Shown: in pieces, positions 36,143 through 45,829 of the stretch | How positions within the stretch are numbered: position 1 is the first letter of the stretch | Layout: every line of letters starts with the position of its first letter | NCBI GenBank assembly: GCA_963677445.2 | Contig: CAXXGF010000067.1 | Span: forward strand, 24,737 to 88,736 | Direction of reading: 5' to 3' | Length of the DNA stretch: 64,000 bases | From: G963677445 sp963677445 | GTDB lineage: Bacteria > Bacteroidota > Ignavibacteria > Ignavibacteriales > Melioribacteraceae | The notes under the pieces: generated by a model | Database searches by the model: none | What the model saw: the letters and a program-made list of their open reading frames with translations, nothing else | Told to the model about the DNA's origin: nothing | Made by a program: the position numbers and the translations under genes

Positions 36143-36187
36143 TTTTCAGGGGATGCGCCGGCTATCATCAGCGCATCCCGATAATTT

Positions 36188-38605
36188 TTACTTTTGAAGC
36201 AACATCTTTCGCGTTTGAGAATAATCCAGAGTTTGCAGCTTATAAAAATATATTCCGCTGCCCAGCCCGGTTCCGTCGAAAGAAACCTCATGCCGCCCCG
36301 CTTCAATTTCTCCATTAAGTAAAATTTTTATCTCTTCCCCAAGAATGTTATAAACACTCAGCTTTCCTGTAGTCCCTTCAGGCGCGTTAAAAGATATTAT
36401 CGTTGAGGGATTGAAAGGGTTGGGGTAATTTTGAGAAAGCTCAAATTCCTCCGGCAATGTATTGAACTCAGTATCTTTCACTGATGTGCTGTTAACGTTT
36501 TCGAACCATTCAATTTTATTATTCCGGCCTTCGATAGTCGCTAAATCATAATCCCCGTCATTATCGAAATCCAAAACTATCATTGACCTGAGTAATCCCG
36601 CGTCAGGTATCAGAGTTTCCTGGATGAAATTTTCTTCTCCGTCATTCCTTAGCAGAAAGATATTCTGGTTGAACATTCTGTTATTCACCAGGTCTATGTC
36701 CCCGTCAACATCAAAATCCATGGCGAACATTATTTGAGCGTTTGGGCTTGTGCCTGTCATTTGATGTATTGTCATATTTCCGGCGCCATCATTTTCAAAC
36801 CAGATATTTTCAGCGCGGGAACTTGCTACAAAATCCATATCTCCATCCAAATCCATATCCTCCGCGACAACTGTTTTATAGTCCGAAGAGCCATAATGCA
36901 ACGTCGATAATTCAAAATTTTCACTGCCAACATTTTCATATATGGCAAGACTGCGGGAATTTCTGACGCAAACAATAATATCAGTATCATCATCATTATC
37001 GATATCAGCAATATCAAGAGAGACAGGGAAAGGATGTTCCGAATCAATAACTTTACCTGCGAAATTACCTGTCCCCTCATTGGAAAACCAGCAAAAACCT
37101 GTTCCGGAACCGGCAAAAGGAAGCAGATCGGCAAATCCGTCATTATTAAGGTCAATCACGGCCTGTTTTACAATGTTGTTAAGAGAATCATCTATATTAT
37201 GATCTATATACTTTTCATTGTCAAAGTTTTCAATCCAGCTAAGTTTTTTCCCTCCATTCGAGATACAGAAAAGATCATTATCTCCATCGGAATCAATATC
37301 CGCCAACTGAATATCTCTTATTTCCGGCTGACTGCGGACGATAACTTTTCGATCAAATATCGCTTCACCAGTATTTTCATATCTGAGTATGGTTCCCCGT
37401 GTTTCTGATATGGCAAAAAAATCAATATCCTCATCTTCATCATAATCGGTATAACAAAGAGAGGCTAAGTCCTCCTGCCCTTCAGATATCAATACTTTAT
37501 CGAATTTATAATTTCCCCTGTTATGAAAATATGTTATTGTGTTTTCATCTTCAGAACTGATAATAATATCTAAATCCTCATCCATATCAATATCACTAAA
37601 GCAAACCACACCTGACAGATCATACCCTGCCACTATTCTTTTTTCAACAAATTTTTCACCATTGATATTTTCAAGAAGTAAAAAGGAGCTGTCCGCCATA
37701 GCCGCCATTATATCGCTGTCGCCATCATTATCGGCATCAAGTATATCAAAAAAAATGATGTAGCCGGATATTTTATGAAGGTCTTCAAATATAAAGAAAT
37801 TATCACCGGCATTTCTGAACAAACCCAATTCATTTCGGTATCGAAAAGTCAGTAAAATATCAGCGTCTGAATCATTATCGATATCATTCAAACGCAAAGA
37901 TGTCACTGACTGCGCATCAACCGAAATTATATGTCTGAAAAAATCTCCCCCAATATTTTCATACCAGACAAGTAAAGCGCCATACGGACTATAAGCTACT
38001 ATATCTATATCTGCATCCTGATCAAGATCCTCAAGACACATCATAGTCGGCCTGATTAAGCTGTCAGCAATAATATGCTCACTAAATGTGATAGAAGAAT
38101 CCTGGTTCTCAAACCATATCAAACCACCCTGTCCGGATAAAGCCGCGATTAAATCTGTATCCCCGTCACCATCAATATCACCCTTCTCTATTGTTGCCGG
38201 TGTAATTTCTGTTTCATTAATAAAGAGAGAGGAATATTGCATCGGACCATCATGACGCAATAAATATATATGTTCTCCCGCTCCGGTGATTATATCTATA
38301 TCCTCATCGCCGTCAATATCTTCGGCATACACAAAACTTATCTTTTCCGTTCCTGAGTTAAAAATCTGAAACGGAAATCTGCCCTCACCACTATTCTCAA
38401 TAAAGGCCAAATTTCCATCATCACCACCGGCGATAATATCCTCATCGCCGTCATAATCCATGTCAATACAAAATAAAGGCCCCGGTTCATCAAGTGAAAA
38501 TTCCCCGGTATCTATTGAATGTCTTAAAAATTGTGAATTAGTAGTAGTAGTTAAAGCGATAAGAATAACAACGATAAATCGCGTAATATCAAACTTTGCT
38601 ATCAT
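36188..38605 (-). CDS. T9SS-sorted FG-GAP/VCBS repeat protein
   Basis: An 805-residue secreted protein. Signal helix FIVVILIALTTTTNSQ is followed by some thirteen VCBS/FG-GAP repeats, each with a Ca-binding loop such as DMDYDGDEDIIAGGDDG, DIDGDGDTDLIAA and DLNNDGFADLLPF. These would form one or two seven-bladed propellers. The last 80 residues are a T9SS type A sorting domain (ELSQNYPNPFNPSTIISFNA, terminal RKMLLQK). Such proteins bind sugars or partners on the cell surface. It converges with the M24 peptidase gene. Confidence 0.93.
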   Translation of the reverse strand: MIAKFDITRFIVVILIALTTTTNSQFLRHSIDTGEFSLDEPGPLFCIDMDYDGDEDIIAGGDDGNLAFIENSGEGRFPFQIFNSGTEKISFVYAEDIDGDEDIDIITGAGEHIYLLRHDGPMQYSSLFINETEITPATIEKGDIDGDGDTDLIAALSGQGGLIWFENQDSSITFSEHIIADSLIRPTMMCLEDLDQDADIDIVAYSPYGALLVWYENIGGDFFRHIISVDAQSVTSLRLNDIDNDSDADILLTFRYRNELGLFRNAGDNFFIFEDLHKISGYIIFFDILDADNDGDSDIMAAMADSSFLLLENINGEKFVEKRIVAGYDLSGVVCFSDIDMDEDLDIIISSEDENTITYFHNRGNYKFDKVLISEGQEDLASLCYTDYDEDEDIDFFAISETRGTILRYENTGEAIFDRKVIVRSQPEIRDIQLADIDSDGDNDLFCISNGGKKLSWIENFDNEKYIDHNIDDSLNNIVKQAVIDLNNDGFADLLPFAGSGTGFCWFSNEGTGNFAGKVIDSEHPFPVSLDIADIDNDDDTDIIVCVRNSRSLAIYENVGSENFELSTLHYGSSDYKTVVAEDMDLDGDMDFVASSRAENIWFENDGAGNMTIHQMTGTSPNAQIMFAMDFDVDGDIDLVNNRMFNQNIFLLRNDGEENFIQETLIPDAGLLRSMIVLDFDNDGDYDLATIEGRNNKIEWFENVNSTSVKDTEFNTLPEEFELSQNYPNPFNPSTIISFNAPEGTTGKLSVYNILGEEIKILLNGEIEAGRHEVSFDGTGLGSGIYFYKLQTLDYSQTRKMLLQK

Positions 38606-38933
38606 CAGTCCTCTCGGTATTTTTTTTTCTTACGTTATCGATTTTCAATGGTTAAAAATAAAGCGACTGGTTTTATCAGCGGCTGGAGGCCATTCAAATC
38701 AGCTCATATTATTTTTAATATCCGGTGAAAACCACAAAAGTACGTCATAATTTATAATCATATTATGAATACATCTTCAAATAAATTTACCTGAATCAGC
38801 TTGCGAGATCAAGTGATTTATTTATGCCTTGATTATGATTCCATTAAATGAAAAACCCGACTCATTCATTATTGTCCATACCATAATAATTTTATATCTT
38901 TTGCAATTAATTATTATAAATTCAGGACCAAAA
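38606..38933. other. Divergent promoter spacer
   Basis: The spacer lies between two divergent genes and should hold both promoters. It is AT-rich, with no gene; TATAATTATTATG-like stretches are frequent but none can be singled out. Confidence 0.4.
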
Positions 38934-39479
38934 ATGAAAAATCTCTCCTTAATTCTAATTTTACTAATAAGTTTTTCTCTTTTTGCCCAGGAACGCACAG
39001 AATATGATCTCTTTCAGTTAAAAAATTTGACCGGGGTCGAGCAGGTGGGGGTTTACGTCTGGGAGTTGAATAAAAGTCTGGAAGGCACAGGACTAACAGA
39101 AGAATATCTCCAGGCAGCCGCTGAAGAACATCTTGAGGAATATGGACTGAAAGTAATACCTTATTGGGATGCGAGCCGCCTGCGGGGAGGAGCATACCTC
39201 GAAGTTCAGGTGTCCACAGCCAAAGCGGATAATTCAGATGTTCACGCCGCGGTTCTTATAGCCCGTTTCCTCCAGGATGTAATTCTTGAAAGGGACCGCT
39301 CCATCGTCCACTATTCGGCGATTACATGGGAAAGAGACACCGTTACTGTCAATACAGGGGATAACATAAGAATGGAAGTATATGAAAATCTCAAATCTAT
39401 GCTGAAAGAGTTCTCGGAAGAATATAAATTTGCCAACTCACCCGCCATGAAAAAACCACAGAAAAAACCTAAAAAATAA
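38934..39479 (+). CDS. Secreted protein of unknown function
   Basis: A 181-residue protein with signal peptide MKNLSLILILLISFSLFAQ, then a mixed alpha/beta domain and a basic Pro-Lys-rich tail (MKKPQKKPKK). The body (FQLKNLTGVEQVGVYVWELN to ITWERDTVTVNTGDNIRMEV) has the look of a compact FCB-type periplasmic domain, but I do not recognise a family. The frame is open for 35 codons upstream, yet CAGGA before this ATG and the signal peptide favour the start given. The 28-bp palindrome follows the stop by 10 bases. Confidence 0.7.
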   Translation: MKNLSLILILLISFSLFAQERTEYDLFQLKNLTGVEQVGVYVWELNKSLEGTGLTEEYLQAAAEEHLEEYGLKVIPYWDASRLRGGAYLEVQVSTAKADNSDVHAAVLIARFLQDVILERDRSIVHYSAITWERDTVTVNTGDNIRMEVYENLKSMLKEFSEEYKFANSPAMKKPQKKPKK

Positions 39480-39489
39480 ATTTTGCCTG

Positions 39490-39517
39490 GCAGAGACAAG
39501 GCATGCCTTGTCTCTAC
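39490..39517. repeat. 28-bp palindrome, copy 4
   Basis: Same palindrome as at 12405, 22621 and 22963, with one base changed (GCAGAGACAAGG). It lies 10 bases after a gene stop. Confidence 0.8.
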
Positions 39518-39667
39518 AGTACATTTTACCGTCTACTTGTTTATACAGTACTTTTTTCCTGCCCCTCATTTTTTACCGGAAAAAGAATAATTCTCTTCAA
39601 ATTCATTTGGCACAGATTATGATTTTTATCCCTTAACAGATAAGAATCATAAAGTTGAGCAGGACAA

Positions 39668-40426
39668 ATGAAATCCAGACAATTTATTTTAACCGTGGCA
39701 TTCGCGGTATCATTTCTGATATCTTCATGCGCGCCCGGACCGGTCTATAAAGTTGAACCGGATGAAAAAATCGACCAGATTTATGGCGGCAGAAAAATAT
39801 TGAGCAGAAAAATCGACAGTATCAAAACGATGATCAATTTTGAAAGGACCGATGGGAGCAGTTTTGTTTTCTATTCCTATTTCTATAACGGAAGCAATCA
39901 AAATATCAAAATTGAGCCTGCCGATATTTATTCCGAAAATTATGGAGATTATTCCTGTCTCGGCAAAAAAAAGGATGAAGCCCTTCTGATTAACATAATT
40001 GACCCTGAAAAACATCTCGATCAGATTGATAAACAAATCAACAGCGCTGAAGCTAATCTCGCGACAGCTCATACAACAAGCTGCATTTTTTCGGGCGCCG
40101 ATCTCATATCTGGTATAGTTTCGGCAGGAGAAAAAAAAAGCAGGGAGGAAATAGAGGAACGGGAAAGAGAAAGAGAAGCGCGCCGGATAAATGAAGAACT
40201 GGAACAGGAAAGATACAGGGATGAAATTGAGGCGTTAAATGCCAGCAAATCCTACTGGTTGAATGAAACACTCAGATTAACCATTCTCCGACCCGGTGAG
40301 GAAATCGGAGGATTGGTATACCTGCCATTTAACGCGAAAACTGACAGGTTCAGAATAATTATTCCTCTAAGTGATAAACATTTCCGGTTTAAGTTCCTTC
40401 AGATCAAAAAAGAATTTCAGGATTGA
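39668..40426 (+). CDS. Lipoprotein of unknown function
   Basis: A 252-residue protein with a lipoprotein signal (VSFLISSC, Cys 21 as the lipid site). A beta-rich N-terminal part (FERTDGSSFVFYSYFYNGSN) is followed by an arginine/glutamate-rich coiled coil (EEIEEREREREARRINEELE) and a final strand domain (RPGEEIGGLVYLPFNAKTDR). No family is recognised. AGCAGGAC precedes the ATG. Its last 10 bases overlap the end of the convergent PfkB kinase gene. Confidence 0.72.
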   Translation: MKSRQFILTVAFAVSFLISSCAPGPVYKVEPDEKIDQIYGGRKILSRKIDSIKTMINFERTDGSSFVFYSYFYNGSNQNIKIEPADIYSENYGDYSCLGKKKDEALLINIIDPEKHLDQIDKQINSAEANLATAHTTSCIFSGADLISGIVSAGEKKSREEIEEREREREARRINEELEQERYRDEIEALNASKSYWLNETLRLTILRPGEEIGGLVYLPFNAKTDRFRIIIPLSDKHFRFKFLQIKKEFQD

Positions 40427-41322
40427 AACGCGGGAAACTTCTTTAGAAATCTTTGATAAAATTTAACCTCTTTCGGTAATGCTCCATTATAGCTGCAGGC
40501 CTGGGTTGCGAACCAGACTGCGGCTTCATTTATTTGTTCCGGATCAAGCTTTTTCAGATATCCGAGAGCGAATATCGCCGAATAGGAATCCCCCGCTCCG
40601 GTTGTATCAGTAAGTTTATCTGTTTCCTTACTGCTGGTAAAGTTGCCCTCCCTGCTGTAAACAGTAGCGCCTTCCCTTCCTCTGGTAAGACAAACAACTT
40701 TAATGTTTTTCAGCATCAATATGTTCTCAACCTTTACCTTCTCCGAAGTGCCGGGGATATTGGCCAGCCGGCAAACCGTTTCCAGTTCATCAAGACTTAG
40801 TTTTAATATTGTACAATTATCTATGGTATCAGAAATAATTTGATCATTATAGTATCCTTCTCTCAAATTCAGATCGCAATAATAGATAATATCTTTTCCC
40901 CAGAGTCTGTGAAGAGTTTCACAGCTTAACGGATTTCTCTGCGCGAGAGTGCCAAAATAGAGTAATGAATTCCCCGGGGAAAGAAATTTATCAAATGATC
41001 TGTTATACTCTATATGATCATAAGCGGCATTATTTTCTATATTAAATGAAGGGATTTTATTAGTGTCAAGAGTAACATTAACCCTGCCTGTCGGATGCAC
41101 AGGATCGGCCTGGACGAATGAATCATCCATTTTATTTTTATGAAGAAAATTTATAAGGTCTTTACCACTTTTATCTTTTCCTATTCTGGTTAGGATCGAG
41201 CCTGTTCCCGTAAGGTTAAATATATGATAAATAAAATTAAAGGGGGCTCCTCCGATTCTTTTGGAATCGGGGTATACATCAAAAAGTATCTCACCGAATG
41301 CTCCGATATTAAATCTGCTCAC
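40417..41322 (-). CDS. PfkB-family carbohydrate kinase (fructokinase-like)
   Basis: A 301-residue ribokinase-fold sugar kinase. The N-terminal motif KRIGGAPFNFIYHI binds sugar, and DTTGAGDSYSAIFALGYL carries the catalytic Asp and anion hole. The early GEILFDVYPD resembles bacterial fructokinases, so fructose or a similar hexose is a likely substrate; this is not certain. The gene stands alone and ends within the convergent lipoprotein gene. Confidence 0.9.
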   Translation of the reverse strand: MSRFNIGAFGEILFDVYPDSKRIGGAPFNFIYHIFNLTGTGSILTRIGKDKSGKDLINFLHKNKMDDSFVQADPVHPTGRVNVTLDTNKIPSFNIENNAAYDHIEYNRSFDKFLSPGNSLLYFGTLAQRNPLSCETLHRLWGKDIIYYCDLNLREGYYNDQIISDTIDNCTILKLSLDELETVCRLANIPGTSEKVKVENILMLKNIKVVCLTRGREGATVYSREGNFTSSKETDKLTDTTGAGDSYSAIFALGYLKKLDPEQINEAAVWFATQACSYNGALPKEVKFYQRFLKKFPAFQS

Positions 41323-41366
41323 CTTTTATCTCACAAATTTAAAATAAGAATTATTTGATAGGTATA

Positions 41367-41801
41367 TTAATTAATTTCCGGAAGTGTTAGTACCTGCCCT
41401 GGACGGATATTGTTCCAGTCATCAATTTCACTTTCATTGGCCGCGAATATTTTAAACCAGTAGCGGCTGTCGCCGTAATAATCAGCGGCAATTGTTTCAA
41501 GCGTCTCACCTTCATGAACAATATATTTTGTCTTTCCCGATTCATCCGTTTCCAGATTTCCTTTGCTGGTGTGCTTTTTACTCTTTTCTTCAACAACCGG
41601 CTGTTCAGACTCCTGATTTTTCACATCCTGATAGGTCGCCGCGGTATCGGAAGGAACCTCAACAATTTCCTTTTTTTCAGGTTGTTCCTCACTCCCGTCC
41701 GAACAGGATGTCAGCCACATCGGATTTGCGACAAAAAACGCTGCTATGGCAAATGTGCCAATAGTATAAAATATGCCGTACAAAAAGCCGTCTTTTTTCA
41801 T
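41367..41801 (-). CDS. Membrane-anchored LysM protein
   Basis: A 144-residue protein: an N-terminal helix (GIFYTIGTFAIAAFF), a Glu/Lys/Pro-rich spacer, and one LysM domain at the C-terminus (KYIVHEGETLETIAADYYGD, then WFKIFAANESEI and IRPGQVLTLP). LysM binds peptidoglycan, so the protein probably links membrane and wall. TSCSD after the helix could be a lipid site but lies late. It follows no partner closely. Confidence 0.85.
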   Translation of the reverse strand: MKKDGFLYGIFYTIGTFAIAAFFVANPMWLTSCSDGSEEQPEKKEIVEVPSDTAATYQDVKNQESEQPVVEEKSKKHTSKGNLETDESGKTKYIVHEGETLETIAADYYGDSRYWFKIFAANESEIDDWNNIRPGQVLTLPEIN

Positions 41802-42053
41802 TTTTATTACTTTTTTGTTACAATAATGTATAAAGATAAATTATAAAATATAAATTGTCAACTCATTATGAAGACCATTAGGTCGGAATGAGATATTTAA
41901 TTGATTTATTTCACACTTATTGTCACTTTTTATCAAAAATATCAAAAAATTTCCTTCTGAAATTCATTCATCGGGGCAAAAACAAGGATTATTTACATTT
42001 TTCATAAATCAGGAAACATATTATCACTTTAATGTGTTAGGTGCATTAAGATT

Positions 42054-42371
42054 ATGAAAAAACTCGTTTTATTTACATATAGCCTGCTGGTACTTTTTAC
42101 ATCACTCCACTATCATGATGTAAAATTATTTTTTACGGATAGTCACTCTTTTAAGATGTCCGCGCCCGAAAATTCCGAACAGCGGATCCGTCATGAAGAC
42201 CTTTGCCATGTTGATCATTTCCGCGACACAATTGGACTAAACGCCGCGCAATATGACTGTTGCGCTATATTATTCGCGGAGGTTATACATATCGAGCTTT
42301 TCGCGCCCGATCATCCAAATAACAATTACTTTCATTATAACCTCAGAGCGCCTCCTCTTAAAAAAGCATAA
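42054..42371 (+). CDS. Small secreted His/Cys-containing protein of a metal-uptake locus
   Basis: A 105-residue protein with a signal helix (KKLVLFTYSLLVLFTSLHYH), then histidine- and cysteine-bearing stretches (IRHEDLCHVDHFRDT, AAQYDCCAILF) and the ending NYFHYNLRAPPLKK. Small proteins of this layout, ending in RAPP or RGPP, are often found just ahead of metal-linked TonB receptors in this group; that link is from general knowledge of such loci. The possible metal-binding residues fit. Function is unproven. Confidence 0.68.
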   Translation: MKKLVLFTYSLLVLFTSLHYHDVKLFFTDSHSFKMSAPENSEQRIRHEDLCHVDHFRDTIGLNAAQYDCCAILFAEVIHIELFAPDHPNNNYFHYNLRAPPLKKA

Positions 42372-42582
42372 TCATCGATTATTCTTTTTTTTAAGTCCCA
42401 TTCACGAAAACTTTTCTTGTCTGATATCTGATGATGGAACAGATCATTTGTCCCTCAGATGACAGCAATCAGGTAAAAACAGATTTGACATTTTATATAT
42501 TTTAACATTTTGTCATCTCTGTGATAAGTCAGGTGAATATCGGGCTGTGATAAAACTATAAACTTTTTTAACAGGAGATAAT

Positions 42583-43047
42583 ATGAACTATATTCATAAA
42601 ATCAAATATATACTTTTTGCTCTTTTATTAGTTGTTTTTATAACCTCATGCGATGATGAGGCCGGTATAACTGACCCGCCCGAGGAACATTTTGAGGCGG
42701 AGGGACTTATCCTGAGTTCTTCGGGAATGGTTGTAGCTTCAATTTTCCAGGGTGTGACCGAAGATACTCTTTACGTCCCTCTTGGCGAAATGACCGATCA
42801 CATGGAAGTCACATTTTATGATTCCGATCAGAATGAAATTGAACCACCTGCTGATGAGGATAAAACTCTCGTATGGGAAATAGAAAATACAACTGTTATT
42901 GATGTTCATCAGCATGAAGGGGAAGAAGGGGGGTATGAACTCCACCTGGTCGGCCTTTCAGCCGGAATAACCGAAATAGAGTTTTTCATTTCACATGAAG
43001 GACATAATGATTTCAGGTCCTATCCCATTCCGGTTAAAGTCCAATGA
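42583..43047 (+). CDS. Lipoprotein of the metal-uptake locus
   Basis: A 154-residue lipoprotein (signal ending VVFITSC, lipid Cys 23). The mature part is beta-rich and acidic, with DTLYVPLGEMTDHMEVTFYD and several histidines (VIDVHQHEGEEGGYELH, FFISHEGHNDFRS). It overlaps the TonB receptor start by four bases (ATGA), so they are translated together. It probably hands a cation, perhaps zinc, to or from the receptor; this is inferred from setting and histidines. Confidence 0.75.
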   Translation: MNYIHKIKYILFALLLVVFITSCDDEAGITDPPEEHFEAEGLILSSSGMVVASIFQGVTEDTLYVPLGEMTDHMEVTFYDSDQNEIEPPADEDKTLVWEIENTTVIDVHQHEGEEGGYELHLVGLSAGITEIEFFISHEGHNDFRSYPIPVKVQ

Positions 43048-45254
43048 GAATATTTCTTTTCCGGTTTGCGATGATTCTCTTCCTTACTCATTCCCCGGTT
43101 CCGGGTAAAAGCTGCATAATCAGGGGAAAAGCGCTGGATATTAATGATGAGAGCCCACTGGTTTCGGCAGTTGTAAAAATTTCACCTTCCGAAAAATATA
43201 CCATTAGTAAAGAAGATGGCAGCTTTCAGATCAATGACGTTCCCGAAGGAGATTATGTTCTGACAATTACTCACCTTGGCTACAGAGATCATGCTGTTAA
43301 AATTACCGCTTCCATGGAAAGCCGGCATACTTTTGTGATTTTTCTTACACCGGTCGCGTTGGAAATCAGTCCTGTTGTTGTTGCGGGAGAACACCAGCAT
43401 AAAATGACCGGAAGAGGTGAAGAATATATTGAATCCCTCGCGGGAAGAGAATTGCAGAAAGAACTTGGAATGAACCTGGCCTCAACCCTTAAGGATGAGG
43501 CCGGGATCGCTATGCGTTCAATGGGACCGGCGCCGGCGCGTCCTGTAATCAGAGGTATGAACGGCGACAGGGTTGTCATTAATGAAGACGGGCGCAAAAC
43601 TTCCGATCTGTCGGCAACCTCACCCGATCATGCCGTTACCATTGAACAGTTTACAGTAGACAGAATTGAGGTTATCAGAGGCCCGGATGTTTTGCGTTAT
43701 ACCTCTTCAGCCACCGGCGGTGTGGTCAATGTTATACGGCATGAAATACCGGCAGAATGGCATCAAAAGGTTTATATCAATTCCGGTCTTTATGCCGAAT
43801 CGGTTAACAAAGGCTATCTTGCCTCTCTTACCGCCGAAGCGCCTGTTGGCAGCTTCATAATCCGCGGTGAAATAAGCGGAAGAAAAAGCGCCGATCTTTC
43901 AACTCCGGGAGGCTCTCTCAATAATTCCGATGCGCGGAATCTTAATTATTCCGGCGGAGCTTCATGGTTTTATAATAACGGTTATACCGGAATTTCCTAC
44001 CGCCGTTTCGCGCTCGATTACGGTATCCCCGGCGGATTTGAAGGGGGACATCCAAACGGGGTGGATATAGAACTTTTTCGCAACCAGTTGAACTTCATTT
44101 CCGAATACAATTTTAGGGATAGTTTTGCCGACAAATTGAGATTCAACTTTAACCGCACTTTCTATCGTCATAAGGAATTTGAAAAAGCCAATGTAATAGG
44201 ATCCGAATTCAGGGTCATGAATCTCAATGGAAATCTTGAGCTCACACATAACTCAATATTAAGTTCAGGAAACGGCCGCATAGGAATTTCTTCCGACCAT
44301 CGTGATTTTGATATTGGTGGTTTTGTCTTCACACCCCCCGCCCGTTCAACAAATATTTCCTTTTATCTGATAGAAGATTATAACTATGAAAGACTTGGAT
44401 TTGAAGCTGGTCTGCGATTTAGCTATGATAATATTTCACCCCTCGAAGAGGATCCGGACGCTAAAATCGGGTACATCAGGGAGAAAAATTACAGGTCATT
44501 TTCACTCTCAGTATCATTACTTTACCGCCTTACCAATAAGGTTTCAACCGGTCTGAATATATACCGTTCTTCCAGAGTCCCGACACTTGAGGAGCTCTTC
44601 AGTGAAGGACCTCATCTGGCCGCCTATTCCTATGAAACCGGCAATCCCGAACTTAATGTCGAAAATGGCTGGGGAATGGACTATTTTGTTTATCATAAAT
44701 TTCATCCCCTTAAGTATTCTATGAATCTGTTCTATAACAATTTTTCCAACTTTATTATTCACCGGAACAGCGGTGAAACCAACTACCAGACCTTCCTTCC
44801 CGTTTATTCGGCAACAGGAATACCGGCCTTCTTTGCCGGTATTGAATTTGATCTGGAATACAGTTTTGATATAGGGATAAAAACCTCGGCGAGACTTGGT
44901 TACACATACGCTGAAAACAGTGAAAACGGCACACCTCTTCCGGAAATCCCTCCATTGAAATCCACACTTGAAATTTGTTACAGAAATAACGATTTCGCTG
45001 CCGGGCTTTCTGCCGAAAGTTCACTTAAACAGGAAAGAACCGATGAATTTGAACAACCAACCGCCGGATATTTAGTCCTGAACGGCTTCCTGCAATACTC
45101 TTTCGAAACCTCCGGTATGCTCCATATGTTTTCTATTGGTTTTGATAACATTCTCAATCAGGAATACAGGAACCATCTCTCCCGTATTAAATCTATACTA
45201 CCCGAACCGGGAACAAACATCAGGCTGACATATAAAAATTTCCTCGAATTCTGA
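43044..45254 (+). CDS. TonB-dependent receptor with carboxypeptidase-regulatory domain (ZnuD-like)
   Basis: A 736-residue outer-membrane receptor. The signal peptide leads into a carboxypeptidase-regulatory-like domain (about 25-110, IRGKALDINDESPLVSAVVK), then the plug (about 120-230) with PARPVIRGMNGDRVVINEDG, SPDHAVTIEQFTVDRIEVIR and GGVVNVI, then the beta-barrel with a closing strand IRLTYKNFLEF. The plug pattern SATSPDHAV is typical of zinc or copper receptors such as ZnuD rather than siderophore receptors. Two small genes upstream, both with His-rich proteins, support a metal role. No Zur box could be pinned down. Confidence 0.9.
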   Translation: MRIFLFRFAMILFLTHSPVPGKSCIIRGKALDINDESPLVSAVVKISPSEKYTISKEDGSFQINDVPEGDYVLTITHLGYRDHAVKITASMESRHTFVIFLTPVALEISPVVVAGEHQHKMTGRGEEYIESLAGRELQKELGMNLASTLKDEAGIAMRSMGPAPARPVIRGMNGDRVVINEDGRKTSDLSATSPDHAVTIEQFTVDRIEVIRGPDVLRYTSSATGGVVNVIRHEIPAEWHQKVYINSGLYAESVNKGYLASLTAEAPVGSFIIRGEISGRKSADLSTPGGSLNNSDARNLNYSGGASWFYNNGYTGISYRRFALDYGIPGGFEGGHPNGVDIELFRNQLNFISEYNFRDSFADKLRFNFNRTFYRHKEFEKANVIGSEFRVMNLNGNLELTHNSILSSGNGRIGISSDHRDFDIGGFVFTPPARSTNISFYLIEDYNYERLGFEAGLRFSYDNISPLEEDPDAKIGYIREKNYRSFSLSVSLLYRLTNKVSTGLNIYRSSRVPTLEELFSEGPHLAAYSYETGNPELNVENGWGMDYFVYHKFHPLKYSMNLFYNNFSNFIIHRNSGETNYQTFLPVYSATGIPAFFAGIEFDLEYSFDIGIKTSARLGYTYAENSENGTPLPEIPPLKSTLEICYRNNDFAAGLSAESSLKQERTDEFEQPTAGYLVLNGFLQYSFETSGMLHMFSIGFDNILNQEYRNHLSRIKSILPEPGTNIRLTYKNFLEF

Positions 45255-45829
45255 AAACAGGACCGATTCGCTGCCAATTATTCGTGACATCTCTCTTCTC
45301 TATTGCCAATATTCCGTTTACACATTATGTTTGGCAAGGCTAAACATAACCCCTTACCAATAAAAACCTCCATTCATTATGATTCCGGCGGGCCAGTTCA
45401 TGAATAGAGGGAGAACAAAATATCTTAAATTCATTTTTCCCCGGCACTTAGGGTTTATAACTAATCAGAGGGATAAATATTTCACTCTGCATTTTTTCCA
45501 CTCTTTATTTCAAACTCGCTTGTTAATAAGATTAATCTTACGTATTTTTAAATGTTATTGAAATCAAATGAATGTAAATTCATTTAATTAATATAATTTC
45601 TTCTTTATTACAAACACTATTAGAAATTTTTCAGGTATCAGTTAAGCAGGTAAAACTATATTTATCCTCTTTCGGGGGTAGCTATATCCATTTTTACGAA
45701 TAGCGAATAAAATATTAACAGAAAAATTGACCATAAAAGTCTGATGACCGAATATTCATCGGTATTGAATATTACCGGTTTTGTTCTTTGCGAAGGTTGT
45801 TTTTATAAATAATAAAATGGAGCATAACA
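45255..45829. other. Gene-free spacer with one clear hairpin
   Basis: No gene is seen. A palindrome with arms TTATGTTT and AAACATAA lies at 45325-45349, about 70 bases after the receptor stop; there is no T-run. The rest is AT-rich and must hold the promoter of the next gene, which has GGAG before its start. Confidence 0.45.
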
